64,000 nt of DNA from Ananas comosus (GCF_001540865.1 NC_033637.1:7336736-7400735), one strand, 5' to 3'; counted from the first letter of the stretch, positions 11,909-23,451 are shown. Notes: generated from the letters alone by a model not told the origin. Numbers and translations: made by a program.

Positions 11909-13908
11909 GTGCTATAAGAGAGGGTAGCCTAAGCCCCCTTGTGAACACACGCTACCAACCACCGGGACCACCGTCGTGGTCCTCTCAGCCTTCAACGACC
12001 CTCTCCCAGCTGTCCTCGGTGCCGTTGTGCACCAGGGAATCACCGCAGTCGAGATGGAGCTCCATAGAGCACTCGCAGTCGTGGGAAGCCACTGGGTGCT
12101 GCCACCATGCCGCGCCGCCTCTAGCCATCACCGGCGGGTCCAGAGGGACCACCGACATCGCCACTGGCCGCCGTGGAGCCACTGTTGCGCTGCGCTGCTA
12201 TGCTCTAGCCGCAGCCCTTTTTTTGCCCACATCGCTGCTGCCATGCTGCCGCTGCCTCCCACTGCCGGTCAGGGGTCCCGGCCAACTCTCCTGGGTGCGG
12301 CGACCCTCCTCTGGCCGGAGCTCCTCCTGCCGTGCCGTCGGTCGTCAAATTTTTGATGCTCTAGCCCTCCCTTATTGCTACCAGGGGGATTCCAGGGGCT
12401 GAGTTTGTCGAGCTCCCTTCTTCGGCCATCGAAGACTTCGGTAAGCACCGAAGAGGTGAGCACCGCACTCTTGGGGTCTTGTGGAGACTTGTGCTCACCT
12501 TCGTTGCGATCAAGGAAGACCCGGTGCGCGCGTGGGACTTGATCGCTTATGAGATTGGGCAATTGGAAGGATTTCTCCACTGTTTCGATGCTGTCCGATA
12601 GTCGATCGCGCTTTGGACATTGAGCACGAGCTTCATTGTGTCGAGACGAATCAAATCGACTGGTTGGATGGATCCGCTACGACGCGAATTGGGGTAACTG
12701 GCTCGAAACTCATGTTTTATATATTATTTTTGATTTATATTATTCGTTTCAGTATCTGATTCATGTTACAGTAGTGATACTATTCTTGTATTCAATTCAT
12801 AATATCTGTTTGTCTAACCTTTTTGCTACTGTGGTTGATTACTCGTTTACAGTTATCTTGCTTATCGTACTCCTTGCTTTGCCAGTGAGTGCGGCTTGCC
12901 CTCGTCGGCTGGTTGCCCCTACTGGGAAACATATTTATATGTTTCTCACCCCACTGTTTTTACAGGTGTTGCTGATAGTGCGGGGTGGGGCGCGGTGTGA
13001 GGACACTGTTAGTAATTAGTACCTAGATAGCTCGTGCTATGGAACCTTAGTCTATAGTTTCACATTCTCTTTATCTCAGTACTTTGTGATCTTGTGGTAG
13101 TTGTGCGATATCATATGTGTTGGAATTTAGTTGCTTTGAGATTTTTCCTATGCAGTGGTTTAGTTGATTCTGGATTTTGGTTTTGAATTAACTAGTAGAT
13201 GTACAATTAAACTATTTTGTTTTGTTTGATTATGGTTCTGTATCTGTGCTCCTATACGTTGTGCATGTATAGGGGAGACTCTGTCCATGTGGACAGGGGA
13301 TGCCTTGTGCGTGTGACAGGTCTGTGCATATCTCGGACAAGGTTTACAAAAAAAAAAAAAAAAAAAAAATTATGCTTTCCGCAACTCGGTTTTCAAATTG
13401 GATGGTTTTCTCAAAAATTAGTTTTCCAAAAAGGGCCCGGGGAATGACATCTACCCTTCGTAATAGTGTTTTCAAAACAAAAGTTTTCGTGTGGAAACTG
13501 ATTTTCAGAATGGTTTTTGTGATTTTCGCAAAGTTAAAATTTCAAAGGAAAAGCCTTTGTGTGGTAGATACTTTTAACTATTAGGATGAATGTGGATTAA
13601 AAATGTGACTAATTAAGGACGGCTAGCTGTATGTTAAAATGAGTTGATCTTTGTACGTCCTATTATTGTGTCTGTGAATAGAGATCTGGTTGTTTAATTG
13701 TACTATGTGTTATGCCGTGCAAATAAAGGGAAGATTTTGTCTGTTTGTTCCGTGAATTTTTTGTATTTGTGGCGAATTTGTTGCGCGATTTTGGGATCCA
13801 GTTTTTTTTTTTTAAAAAAAGAGGAACAGTTTTTTGTTTATTCTGATTTACAAAGATATCCCGTTTTCGAATTGGCTTTCAGAACGGACTCCGGGGCATG
13901 ACAAGTTT

Positions 13909-14711
13909 GTTATGAATTTCCATAAAGTTTCGAAGTTATTGTTGATTTATCGCTGGAAAGTTCTGCTTGTCAAATATATTATTTATTCTTAAAGCTATAA
14001 AATATATGAAGTTATCTCTAGACCGTGAAATTTTTATGATTTCGACTGTTATGCCCTATTAGGAAAAATAGAAGGTTTTTATAAAGGCACTTTTAGGATT
14101 TATAATTTATGCTTCAAGTAGATTGACACTGAAATTAGAATAAAAATATATTAGAAATGACAAATAATATTAAGTATAATTAAGAAAATATCTATTCAAT
14201 GTTAGAATAGATATTTTATTAAATGGAAGTCAGCTTAAACCAAGCAATAATACATTTACAAATTGTGTAATTTTAGACGGATATATTTGATAATCAAAAC
14301 TTTACAGGCATATATATGCAATTAACCCTAGTATATATACATCACTATCTAACTATATAAATCAAATTAACCTTCTCACAGTGTAATTGTTGAGTATTCT
14401 TAAAGATGTTCTTGAAACTAATCTGTGGGTTTGATATGCACAACTCATGGTAATTTAAAAAAAAAAACAAGGTAAGGATCAAATATTGATCATTGGATGA
14501 AGGGATATAATATTTACACCCTTTTTGAGTTGTATAGGCAGCGCTGATCTCACATGTACTATTAAGAAATTTTTAAAATCATTGATATGAGAAAAAGTAC
14601 AAAAAAAGAAAATGTAGAAAGGTCTTCGGTACTTCAGTCTTTTAATTGTAAGCAGACATTTAAACTTTCAACTATGATAATTAGGCCTTTCAAATTTTAT
14701 CAGATAGTTCA
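13909..14711. other. AT-rich spacer
   Basis: No gene or element terminus was recognised. From about 14620 it enters the dispersed repeat that is also seen at 6.1-7.6 kb. Confidence 0.65.
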
Positions 14712-14716
14712 ATTAA

Positions 14717-14958
14717 TGTAACGACCCAGCCCACTAGCAATAATAACTCGTTGGGCCCAACCACAACCCAAAATGCTTAAGCCCAGTTATTATTACTAGT
14801 GTCTAAGTCTCTTATAAACCCAATGACAACCCCAACTCGTTGGGCCCAACCACCGGCCCAAAATGCTTAAGCCCAGTTATTATTACTAGTGTCTAAGTCT
14901 CTTATAAACCCAATGACATCCCCATTCCCATCCGATGTGGGACTATTAGGGTGTCACA
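14717..14958 (-). repeat. Solo TRIM LTR with internal tandem duplication
   Basis: TGTAACGACC...GGTGTCACA is flanked by the duplication ATTAA (14712-14716 and 14959-14963). The sequence matches the LTRs of the complete TRIM at 19537-20064. An 89-bp unit beginning AACTCGTTGGGCCCAACC is present twice (from 14745 and from 14834), which explains the extra length (242 against about 155 bp). The strand is taken from the complete TRIM. Confidence 0.9.
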
Positions 14959-14963
14959 ATTAA

Positions 14964-16368
14964 TCTCTGGAAATTATGAGTTACACAGTCAATTTATATG
15001 TAGGAATTTAAAGTACAAAAAAATTTATTTTTTATAAAGCAATTTATTTTTTTATTTAAATTTTAAAAATTAATTAAGTATGAGGACAAAAGAATATGGT
15101 GGATCTAAATTTAATCTTTGTTTTTTAAGTTGTTTTTATAATACAAAAATAGATTTTTTTTTTTTTGTACTTTGAAACTTTATAAAATTTACGTAAGATC
15201 TACGACTAAAATAACTGTGTAATTAATAACTACGATTGAGAAAATTTAAAAGGCCTATTTATCAAAATCAAAAGTTTAGACATCTGTTTGTATAGAAGGG
15301 TAAAATTCCGGAAAACGGAAAATTAAAGTAGTGAAGGCCAGGAGAGCGTGATGCTGCTACATCCCAAGAGGTGGATGAGTGAAGGTCTAATGGGGAAGTG
15401 TGGAGCCCTAGATTCCCTTCCTTGTCGAAGCATTAATGCATCTATCCACCTTTTGCAGCCATTAACCCTTCGGTAGTCATTAATCGATCCTCCTGCAGTG
15501 TGAATATTATTGGAGATGTCGCGAAGGTCTAGTTATTTCGTTCTCTCTCGCTCCTTGATTACCCTGTTATGAAAATGAAACAGTAGTTACAGTACGCTCG
15601 TGAAGGGTCATCGTCTTACATATCCGGACACCACTAGCCATTAATGGGCCCATTAGTTGAATGGTTCAAAACAGTGTAATGCTGTCGGATTAACGTAAAA
15701 GTGCATGGGAACCTCTCACCTAAAACTCGTTGCGACATGCCCGCCTTAACGTTATCTTTTTGACTCACACCCTGTCTTAACTTTGGTTTTCTTTTTCTTT
15801 TTCTTTTTTTTTTAAAAAATTGTGTAATTTTAGGCTTCGTTTTATTCGGAGTTAAGTAAGAACTAATTATTTCAGAAATAGACATAAGATGAGGGTTAAG
15901 GTGGGTATAGAGTAATTTTTTGTTTGGTTGAAAATTTGGTTTAGTTTAGATATAAGCAAAATTATGTTTGGTTTAGAATTAGGTTTAGCTAGATATAAGC
16001 AAATTAGCGTTTGATTGGAGTAAGTGGAATAAGAAGGATAGTGAGTGATTATAGAGATAAAAAGATCAAAATACCCCTCTTCGCATATGTATGTAAAAAA
16101 GAGCTTTTATTTTTTTAATTAAATTTACATGATTGCTAGGTAGTTGTCCATTTACATGGCCGGAGTAAGTACAAAATTGTGTTAAGGCTTGATAGCACTG
16201 CACTTTAAGATTTTTTTTTTTCATTTAATATACATTTTTCTTGAAAGACGAGAGATGCCATCAAACTAGGTAGTTGTCTTCGAAAAGCACCATCAAGCTA
16301 TCTAGTAATTATTGTTATTATTTTTTTGAAAGACACCATCAAACCTACTATTTTAGATGGAAGCTAAT
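14964..16368. other. Spacer with repeat remains
   Basis: To about 15300 it is the right half of the dispersed repeat. Then come a moderately GC-rich stretch (15310-15760), pyrimidine tracts (15785-15815) and a 'gtttggtt' rich block (15835-16030) like the ends of non-autonomous DNA elements. No gene was recognised. Confidence 0.6.
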
Positions 16369-16854
16369 TGTCATGAACTTAAGCTAAATCACTTGTTTAG
16401 CCCGTGCGGCGCTCACTTTTCTTCGTGAAGTGAGTAAGCCTACCACTCCTCTTGCTATGTCAGGACCTACTCGCCCTAAGACTAAGAACAAGAGAGAAGA
16501 GTTTGAGCAATGTTGTATATTGATTGGGAGAAGAGTTTACAACTGATTTCCTGAGAAGAAAGGAAGGAGGCCACAACCTTATAAAGGCCACTAGCTACCT
16601 AGGCTACAAATGAAAAGGCGCAAAGTGGCGCGTAACTACAAGGCAAAGAAGGAAGCTAGAAATTACCATGAGACTACAATTATTGCCCACCTAGAAATTC
16701 TATGGGACTCTTGACGCTTCGCCATCCGCACCATCAGTCTTGAGATCCGCATAGAAGCTTTTAGAACGTCCCAGCAAAACCTCCGACAGAACACTCTTTC
16801 GGAGATTCGGCCACTTTAAAGGATAAGTCAGTGGAACATATTTTGTTTGTGACA
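16369..16854 (-). repeat. 3' LTR of M1
   Basis: A 486 bp sequence from TGTCATGAAC to TTTGTGACA. It matches 18977-19460 and the M2 LTRs throughout. The adjoining purine tract seen on the minus strand in M2 is decayed here. Confidence 0.88.
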
Positions 16855-18942
16855 ACCTTTCGCACCTAACGCGTAGATGCCCTTGTCACGCACCGAGCTG
16901 CTCCCAGTCTGCGTAGCCTTACGCACAGTCCGTCGTGCCTTCATGCCTGATCTAACCCATGCCTTGCTACCGCAGTCTGCATTTGCCCCCGCACTAGCTC
17001 CTGGTGCCTTGCCCCTCTGAGCATGTGCACCAGCGAACCCGTTGTGCGAAGAATTCGCCAAGTGTGCATGTCTTCCATGACATGCACACGTATTCTGCCA
17101 AGCCACAAAACGCCCCTTGGTCCCCTCAGACATTCGCTTGACAGAATGACTTGTACCTTGATTGGGCACTGGCTGCTTCAGTGCCACATGAGACTTGACA
17201 GTCTCACCGTTGCTCAGGTCCTCCTCCTTGAGTTCCTCAGCCTTCCCGCATTTCACCTTCTCGTAAAGTTCCAGCATTGTCAGAATTTGGTCCTTCGTCG
17301 TTTTGGCATGACACATCGGAACCATACAATGTGCTAACTCTTTCAGGAAGCTCAACACCCACAAGTGTGGCATGGGTGCCGCCTTCGATGAAATCGAGAA
17401 GTCCATCTCGAGGATCACCCCAAAGTCGTCGAGCAGCCCAACAGTGAGATTAGCCTTGCCCTTCCACGGCCGATGGCTATCTCCACGCCTTTGGTAACTC
17501 CCGCAATTGGCCGCCGCTCCGAGTTGACCGACTTGTGGCTCGCATCCTTCTCAAGTGTGAGACCTAACTACTAGGCTTCCGCCTCCGTGACAAAGTTGTG
17601 CTTTGCACCGGTGCTGATCATTGCCTGCGTGGTCCTCCCATTGAGGATCACATCGACGGATATGAGCTCCCTCCTGCGGAGCATGTTGATGCTTGGCTGA
17701 CCGCGAGCTGCATTGACGAGCCTTAGTGCGCCCATCCTTAGCAGCTCGACCATGTCCTCACCCTAGCCCTCCTCGGCTTGGACTGCAGCAACCTGCTTTC
17801 CTTTGTGGTTGCCCCTCTTTGGGCAGTCCCGCGCCCAATGTTTCTCGCCATAAACGTAGCAAGAGATATTTGCAGGCGGCGGCGGGGATTCTGCCGTTGC
17901 CTCCTCGCATCATGGTTTGGCTTGTGCCCTTTCGCGCACCCTGGATCGCAGTGCCCTTCCCCACCTTTGGCCTCGCTTGTCTTTGGTGGCTCACCTCGAT
18001 CGCCCTCGGTTCGCTCCCTCTCAGGCAACTTCTCCGCCAAAGCAATCGCAGAGTTTAGGTCCTTCACGTCTCGCGCCACGAGCTCCTTGTTCGCCCATGG
18101 CTGAAGGCCATCTAGAAAGAAGAATAGTCGATCCTCATCGGCCATGTTGGAGATCGCCAATATAAGGTTCGAGTACTCTTGGACATACTCCTTGAGTGTG
18201 CCTCAGTGTTTGAGCTGTTAAAGTTGCCTCCGCGCAAGATATTCGACATGCTCGAGATAGAACTGTGCCTTCAACTAGTGCACCAAGTCCTCCTAAATCT
18301 TCAGTTCGCATTGGCCATCTGCGGCTTCTGCGAAACGCTATTGCCACCATAGCATTGCGTCGTCGGTCAGGTACATGGAAGTGGTTTGGACCTTGTCATC
18401 CTCGTCCTCCAACCGCAATGCCTTGAGATAGCATTATGTGACATAGGAAGTTGTCTATCTCCTTCTCATCATGTGTGTCCTTGAAGCATTGGGGTTCAGG
18501 ACCGCGGATTTTTCGGTGCACTCCTTCTGCGTCTCGACACCACGAGCCACTGCCTTCTCAAGAATGGTCACCTCACCCGCATCTTGAGGTCCTCGACCTC
18601 GTCGACCTTGGTGACCAAGTCCTATACCAGCACCTAGACCTTCTGCTTGTCCTCATGATGGGTGAGGTCCCTGTGGAACTCCTCGAGTTGTTGGCAGAAA
18701 GTCGCTATGGCAGCCACAACATTGTTCTCCATGGCATGGAGTCGATCCTCCATCATCCCCACATGTTGGGATAGGACAAAGTAGTGCTCCTTCGCTTTCA
18801 CAATAGAGTCCTCCAACACGCTCATGCGGTCCTCAAGTGAGGCGGACTTTCTCGCCAGAATCCGCGGCACCTTGCTGTTGCCGCCCTTGGTTGCCTCGGG
18901 CACTGGCACAACGTCACCGACGATAGCTTTCGACGTTGACAT
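16855..18942 (-). pseudogene. Gag-protease gene of M1, degenerate
   Basis: The start is the ATG at 18942 (MSTSKAIVGDVV), only 21 bases after the primer site. The N-terminal 100 residues are heptad-like and charged (LSQHVGMMEDRLHAMENNV, QQLEEFHRDL), as in coiled-coil gag N-termini. After a stop at 18634 the frame resumes with ADEDRLFFFLDGLQPWANKELVARDVKDLNSAIALAEKL (18160-17738) and a damaged zinc-knuckle region. The protease block reads MISTGAKHNFV, where the M2 copy has MIDTGATHNFV, so the catalytic Asp is lost. The last frame (17418-16828) runs from the protease tail through a basic, Ala/Gly-rich end and stops inside the LTR. No polymerase motifs occur. Confidence 0.82.
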
Positions 18943-18963
18943 GGCTTTCCAGCAATGAACTCA

Positions 18964-18974
18964 CTCTGATACCA
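18964..18974 (-). promoter_or_regulatory. Primer binding site of M1
   Basis: The minus strand reads TGGTATCAGAG, complementary to initiator Met tRNA, two bases inside the right LTR. Confidence 0.85.
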
Positions 18975-18976
18975 AT

Positions 18977-19460
18977 TGACATGGACTGAAACTAAATCGC
19001 TCATTTAGCTCGTACAACACTTACCTTCCTTCGCGAAGTGAGCAAGCCTACCACTCCTTTTGCTAAGTCAGGACCTACTCTTCCTAAGACTAAGAACAAG
19101 AGAGAAGAGTTTGAGAAATGTTGTATATTGATTGGGAGAAGAGTTTACAACTGATTTTCTGAGGAGAGAGGGTGGAGGCCACAACCTTTAAAGGTCACTG
19201 CCACCTAGGCTACAGATGAAAAAGCGCCAAGTGGCGCGTAACTACATAGCAAAGAGGGAGGCTACAAGTTTCCATGAGACTACAATTATTGCCCACCTAG
19301 AAATTCTAAGGGACTCTTGACGCCTTGGCATCCGCACCACTAGTCTTGAGATCCGCATAGAAGCTTCTAGAACGCCCCAGCAAAACATCCGACAAAACGC
19401 TCCTTCGGAGATTGGGCCATTGTCAAGGAAAAGTCAGTGAAAAACATTTTGTCCGTGACA
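18977..19460 (-). repeat. 5' LTR of M1
   Basis: The plus strand reads TGACATGGAC...TCCGTGACA, 484 bp, the partner of 16369-16854. It includes the block 'aatgttgtatattgattggg' shared with all LTRs of this family. Confidence 0.88.
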
Positions 19461-19536
19461 TAATGGTTCTTTTAAAAATGCACGGATTAAATATAGAACA
19501 ACATATGGTTGGTTCTGATGGTGCAAGTACACAAAA

Positions 19537-20064
19537 TGTAACAATCCGACTCGCTAGCAATAATAACTTGTTGGGCCTAAACTACTAGCCCAAAATGCTT
19601 AAATTCAATTATTATTACTATTATCCATGGTCTCTTATAACCCAATTATAACTCTATTCCCATCCAATATGTGACTATTGAGGTGTCACAGTCTTCCCCC
19701 GTAGTCCTGACGTTATTGTCAGCCCAATCACACACATAGCTCAAGATCATCAGACGATATGAGTCTTGTCTCGCTGGCCGTGTCATTCCGATCTAGCTTA
19801 GCCTGTCACCTTGTCATTTCGACCCTAGCTTAACCTGTCATTCTGACCTTGGCTCAGCTGAGACTCAGCTCACACTTCGGGCTAGTGATTGGCTTTGATA
19901 CTATATGTAACGATCCGATCGACCCGCTAGCAATAATAACTCGTTGGGCCTAAACCACTAGCCAAACATGCTTAAACCTAATTATTATTACTAGTATCTA
20001 TGGTCTCTTATATATCCAATTATAATCCTATTTCTATCTTATATGAGACTATTAGGGTGTCACA
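19537..20064 (-). mobile_element. Complete TRIM element
   Basis: A 528 bp terminal-repeat retrotransposon in miniature. The LTRs are 19537-19690 and 19906-20064 (TGTAAC...GGTGTCACA), flanked by a perfect duplication CAAAA (19532-19536 and 20065-20069). The 215 bp interior has a tRNA-complementary site next to the right LTR (minus strand TATCAAAGCC). Next to the left LTR the minus strand has a purine tract (CGGGGGAAGAC). Both place it on the minus strand. It codes for nothing and must use enzymes from other elements. Confidence 0.9.
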
Positions 20065-20069
20065 CAAAA

Positions 20070-20538
20070 ATAAGAATAGCTATAAAAGGAAAAAAAGTGT
20101 CAATGAATCGATCAAAGTCGAGACACGAAAATCTCGTTCTCTTTAAGGAGATTCAAGCTCTCTACGGTTCACAAAGCCCTCAAACTGATACAGCAGAATA
20201 CTAACTTGTCCCTCCGAGGATACAATGGCTCGACCTTGGTTATGTAGCTTTACCAACTATTTACAAGTAGATTGATGAGTCCAAAACTCTACAAAAAAGA
20301 ATACTTTTATTTAATCTCTCTCTCAAATATAGAGGAATAAAGAGATAGAAGAAATACATATGTAAATCACATTGATGTGTCGTGAAGAATGAAGATGCTT
20401 ACTATATGTACGTAGGCTTAAAAGTAGAGAAATATTGTAACATTTTGTTAAAAAATAAAATGAATTTACTTTATACCCCGGTAGTCGGAGGTTTAATTTG
20501 CTATAATTATATTTTTGCCAATTCACTACATCTTATAT

Positions 20539-20589
<51 letters not shown>

Positions 20590-20618
20590 TAAATATATAC
20601 TATAAATATAGAGTGGAG
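20070..20618. other. Spacer and (TA)n tract
   Basis: No gene was recognised. A long (TA)n run (20539-20584) borders the next foldback element. Confidence 0.7.
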
Positions 20619-21160
20619 GGCTACTATGCTATCGGAGTACGGCAGCCTTCTGTGCTTGCCAGCTCAGTTTTTCGATATTGCGAAAATTTCAAATGCGTCG
20701 ATCGCTCGTTAAACTTGATCTAGAGTATTAGAAGTACCTAGAAATAGAATTATTATGAATTTTACGATATCATTTGCTAGTGAACGAAGGGGCTAAAATC
20801 AACGCTGAATAAAAATGCTTACAAAATGCTAATAATATGACATTAAATTTTAAATCAAAGATATTGATCTTGTTTTATATAGATAAAGAATTTTCTATCA
20901 ATTTTACGTGAATTTAGGTATTTCCTACGATCGTTTAAAACTTTGCAAACGCTCACTACGATCTATGTCAAATTTGTGTAATTTTCAGCGAGTCATTCGA
21001 TCCTAGGCAAATGTAATCGAAAATAATAAATTTATTTTCTAGGTAGGCTCCAAATACTCTAGATGAAGTTTCTAACGGAGCCGAGCGACGAAGTTCGAAG
21101 TCGAACATCGGAAACGAGGGGAACGTACGAAAGGTCTGTACTTCCGATAGCATAGTAGCC
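20619..21160. mobile_element. Foldback MITE, GGCTACTATGC family, about 540 bp
   Basis: Ends GGCTACTATGCTATCGG and its inverted copy CCGATAGCATAGTAGCC. The inner sequence is also mirrored. 'ttaaacttgatctagagtat' on the left, 'cgatatcatttgc' and 'atctatg' are met again in reverse on the right ('atactctagatgaagtt...', 'gcaaatg'). The whole element can fold into one long imperfect hairpin. It is flanked by TA repeats. No coding capacity. Confidence 0.85.
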
Positions 21161-21214
21161 TCAACTCATATATATATTACTACTAATATCTATATATTGT
21201 ATATATGTGACTGG

Positions 21215-21448
21215 GGCTACTATTAGTAGCAAATCCCATTATGAACTACAGTTTTTTAGCCTTTGGATAACTCTTCTCATTATTTCTAACCATTGATTAA
21301 GAATAACTATAAACCAGTGGGATCACTTAAGCCGCTAGGGGCCACTCAATCATCTACGCTATATCAGTCCCGACCCTATCAAATTTTCATCCAAAGGTTA
21401 AAAACTGATAGCAAAGAGACGTGTTTACTATTAAGTAGTATTACAGGC
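21215..21448. mobile_element. Short foldback MITE, decayed
   Basis: Starts GGCTACTATTAGTAGC and ends near 'ttaagtagtattacaggcc'. The body has 'tttttagcctttgga...taacca' mirrored by 'tccaaaggttaaaaac'. It lies between TA-rich tracts and resembles the short form at 23152-23383. Confidence 0.6.
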
Positions 21449-21543
21449 CTAATTCTCTCTCTCTTCTCTCTCTTCTCTCAATATATATATATTATATATA
21501 TATATTATATTATTATAATATATATATATATATATATATAGCA

Positions 21544-22090
21544 GGATTGCTGTGCTCTCAGGAGCACGGGGGCTGTGCTCTCAGGAGCACGGAGGCCTCC
21601 CTGAGCCGTTTTCGATGATGTAATTTCCGAATCGACGATCTGCTCCGTTAGACTTAATCTAGCGTATTTGAAATTTCTAGAAAAATAATTTTTGCAATTT
21701 TTCGATATCATTTACCTAGCAATCGAAAGGATTCAAAATTAATAATTTTTAACGGCTGAAAATAAAAATCCCATAAAAAGTGGTGATACAGCACTAAAAT
21801 TTTCGATCAGAAATATTGATCTTGTTGTAGATAGTATAAAGAATTTTGTATCCAAATTTCATCTGATTTGAATACTTCTACATCGTTAAACTTGAAAACG
21901 GCAGATATTAACCATTAAAACTTATTGATTTTGAATCCTTTTGATCACTAGGTAAATGATATAAAAAAATAGCAAAAATTATTTTCTAGAAACTTCAAAT
22001 ATCCTAGATCAAGTCTAACGGAGCCGATCGTTGATTCGAAAATTTCATCATTGAAAACGGCTCAGGAGCACTCCTGAGAGCACAGCAGCC
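21544..22090. mobile_element. Foldback MITE, about 547 bp, with duplicated left tip
   Basis: The right end reads GAGAGCACAGCAGCC, the inverse of GGCTGTGCTCTC. At the left the tip 'ctgtgctctcaggagcacgg' occurs twice in tandem (from 21549 and from 21573). The interior carries the mirrored blocks 'gttagacttaatctagcgta' and 'ttgcaatttttcgatatcat' seen in its relatives. (TA)n lies on both sides. Confidence 0.8.
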
Positions 22091-22125
22091 CTCACTATAT
22101 ATATATATATATATATATATAGTGA

Positions 22126-22660
22126 GGCTACTATGCTTCTTGAAGCACAGAGCCTTCCGTGCTTCCAGATTGTTTTTGATGTTGCAACTTTCGAATCGTC
22201 GATCGGCTCCGTTAAACTTGATCTAGAGTATTTGAACTACCTAGTAAATAAATTGTGCAATTTTTCGATATCATGTGCGCCTAGTGAACTAAGGGGCTCA
22301 AAATCAATGGTTGAAAATAAAAATCTTACAAAACGTTTGATAATATGACATTAAAATTTTAGATCAAAGATATTGATCTTGTTTTATATAGTATAAAGAA
22401 TTTTCGATCAAAATTTCACGTGATTTGGATATTTCTATATCATTAAACTTGCAAACGGCTCACCACAGCCATTAAAATTATTGATTTTGAGTCCCTTCGA
22501 TCACTAGGCAAATGATATCGAAAAATTGCAAAATTTATTTTCTAGATACTTCAAATAATCTAGATCAAGTTTAACGGAGCCGATTGATGATTCGAAAGTC
22601 GCAACATCGAAAACGACTTGGAAGCACGAAAGGCTCGGTGCTTCCAGAAGCATAGTAGCC
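22126..22660. mobile_element. Foldback MITE, 535 bp, best-preserved ends
   Basis: The outer 28 bases counted from AGTGAGGCTACTATGCTTCT on the left match the inverted right end (ending AAGCATAGTAGCCTCACT) with one difference. Inside, 'cgatcggctccgttaaactt' on the left answers 'aagtttaacggagccgattg' on the right, and so on towards a short centre. It sits between two (TA)n tracts. Confidence 0.88.
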
Positions 22661-22686
22661 TCACTCTATATATATATATATATATA

Positions 22687-23084
22687 GTTTAATTCATACA
22701 TGTCCCTGTAAATATAGTAAATGACAAATATATCCCTACAAAGTTCAACTTTCATATATTGTCACTGCAAAAGTCCTGATGTTTTCAAATATATCGATTC
22801 CATTTCCCTCTGGTTTGCTACCGTTAGAGAACCGTTTATTTTTTAAATTTTGTCATCACAAATATATCGCTTCAAAAGCCATATTAGTATAATATAAAGA
22901 GGTAAAAATGTCAAAAACTAACTAGGGTTAAGTATTTAACCTATGGTTAACTAATTTTTTCTAATGGATTCTAACGACAAGGACATATTTGAAAATATCT
23001 GGACTTTTGCAGGGAAAACATATGAAAGTTGAATTTTGTAGGGATATATTTGCTATTCACTATATTTGGAGGAACATATATAAA

Positions 23085-23085
<1 letters not shown>
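22687..23085. mobile_element. Foldback MITE of a different family
   Basis: Left arm 'cctgtaaatatagtaaatga', 'atatccctacaaagttcaac' and 'actgcaaaagtcc' are met in reverse at 23000-23080 ('ggacttttgcag', 'gttgaattttgtagggatat', 'ctatatttgg'). It has no GGCTAC tip. It lies between (TA)n tracts. No coding capacity. Confidence 0.65.
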
Positions 23086-23145
<60 letters not shown>

Positions 23146-23151
23146 AATACT

Positions 23152-23383
23152 AATGAGCTAAGAATAGCTTTTAAGAATAACCCCCATTGGTGCTTTTAGT
23201 CTTTTAGCCCTTGGATCTACTTGTTGATATTTAATGCTCGCTCTGGAATCAAATACTATTTGAGTACCCCCACCACGCTGTAACCACCCATCATCCCAAA
23301 CCTTACCAGTTCTCTATCGCAAGGTTAAAAACTGCACAAGCACTAACCTTTGATGGGCTCTTTGAAGTATTCTAGCTCAACTA
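23152..23383. mobile_element. Short foldback MITE, decayed
   Basis: From 'gagctaagaatagcttttaa' to 'gaagtattctagctc', with inverted ends. The body resembles the short forms at 21215 and 5223 ('ttagcccttgga', 'aaggttaaaaac'). It is flanked by TA-rich tracts. Confidence 0.55.
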
Positions 23384-23451
23384 TATATATATTACATAAT
23401 ATATTATATATATATATATATATAGTATATATAGTATAATATATACGAGGA

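Larger units (their letters stand above)
10530..13903 (+). repeat. Solo LTR of a gypsy element, itself containing a nested LTR
   Basis: It begins TGTGAGGACTGAG and ends GGGGCATGACA, and is flanked on both sides by the 5-bp duplication AGTTT (10525-10529 and 13904-13908). No primer site, gag or pol follows, so it is a solo LTR left by LTR-LTR recombination. Removing the nested LTR (10840-11543) and its duplication leaves about 2.67 kb. The start and end also match the shortened solo LTR at 26537-26861. A GC-rich segment (11930-12400) follows a (TC)n tract (11876-11904). The frames there are not supported as genes. Confidence 0.9.
16369..19460 (-). mobile_element. Two-LTR element with gag and protease only (TR-GAG type), copy M1
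   Basis: LTRs at 16369-16854 and 18977-19460 enclose only 2.1 kb. A Met-tRNA primer site lies just inside the right LTR, so the element is on the minus strand. The internal region codes for gag and a protease-like domain. No RT, RNase H or integrase is present, and none fits. It would need enzymes from another element. The same family is present as M2 (30672-50949). The flanks share TAAT (left flank 'ctaat', right flank 'taatg'), a possible target duplication one base out of register. Confidence 0.88.

Noticed and set aside
11752..12402. A 216-residue plus-strand open frame in GC-rich sequence
   Set aside because: It lies inside the 10530-13903 solo LTR, includes the translated (TC)n tract as a Ser/Leu run, and has no recognisable domain. 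GC-rich sequence makes long chance frames.
12636..13019. A hydrophobic 127-residue plus-strand frame that could pass for a membrane protein
   Set aside because: It is T-rich LTR sequence translated by chance, located between solo LTR borders fixed by AGTTT duplications.
17726..18165. Plus-strand frames rich in Pro and Cys
   Set aside because: Antisense shadows of the M1 gag frame.
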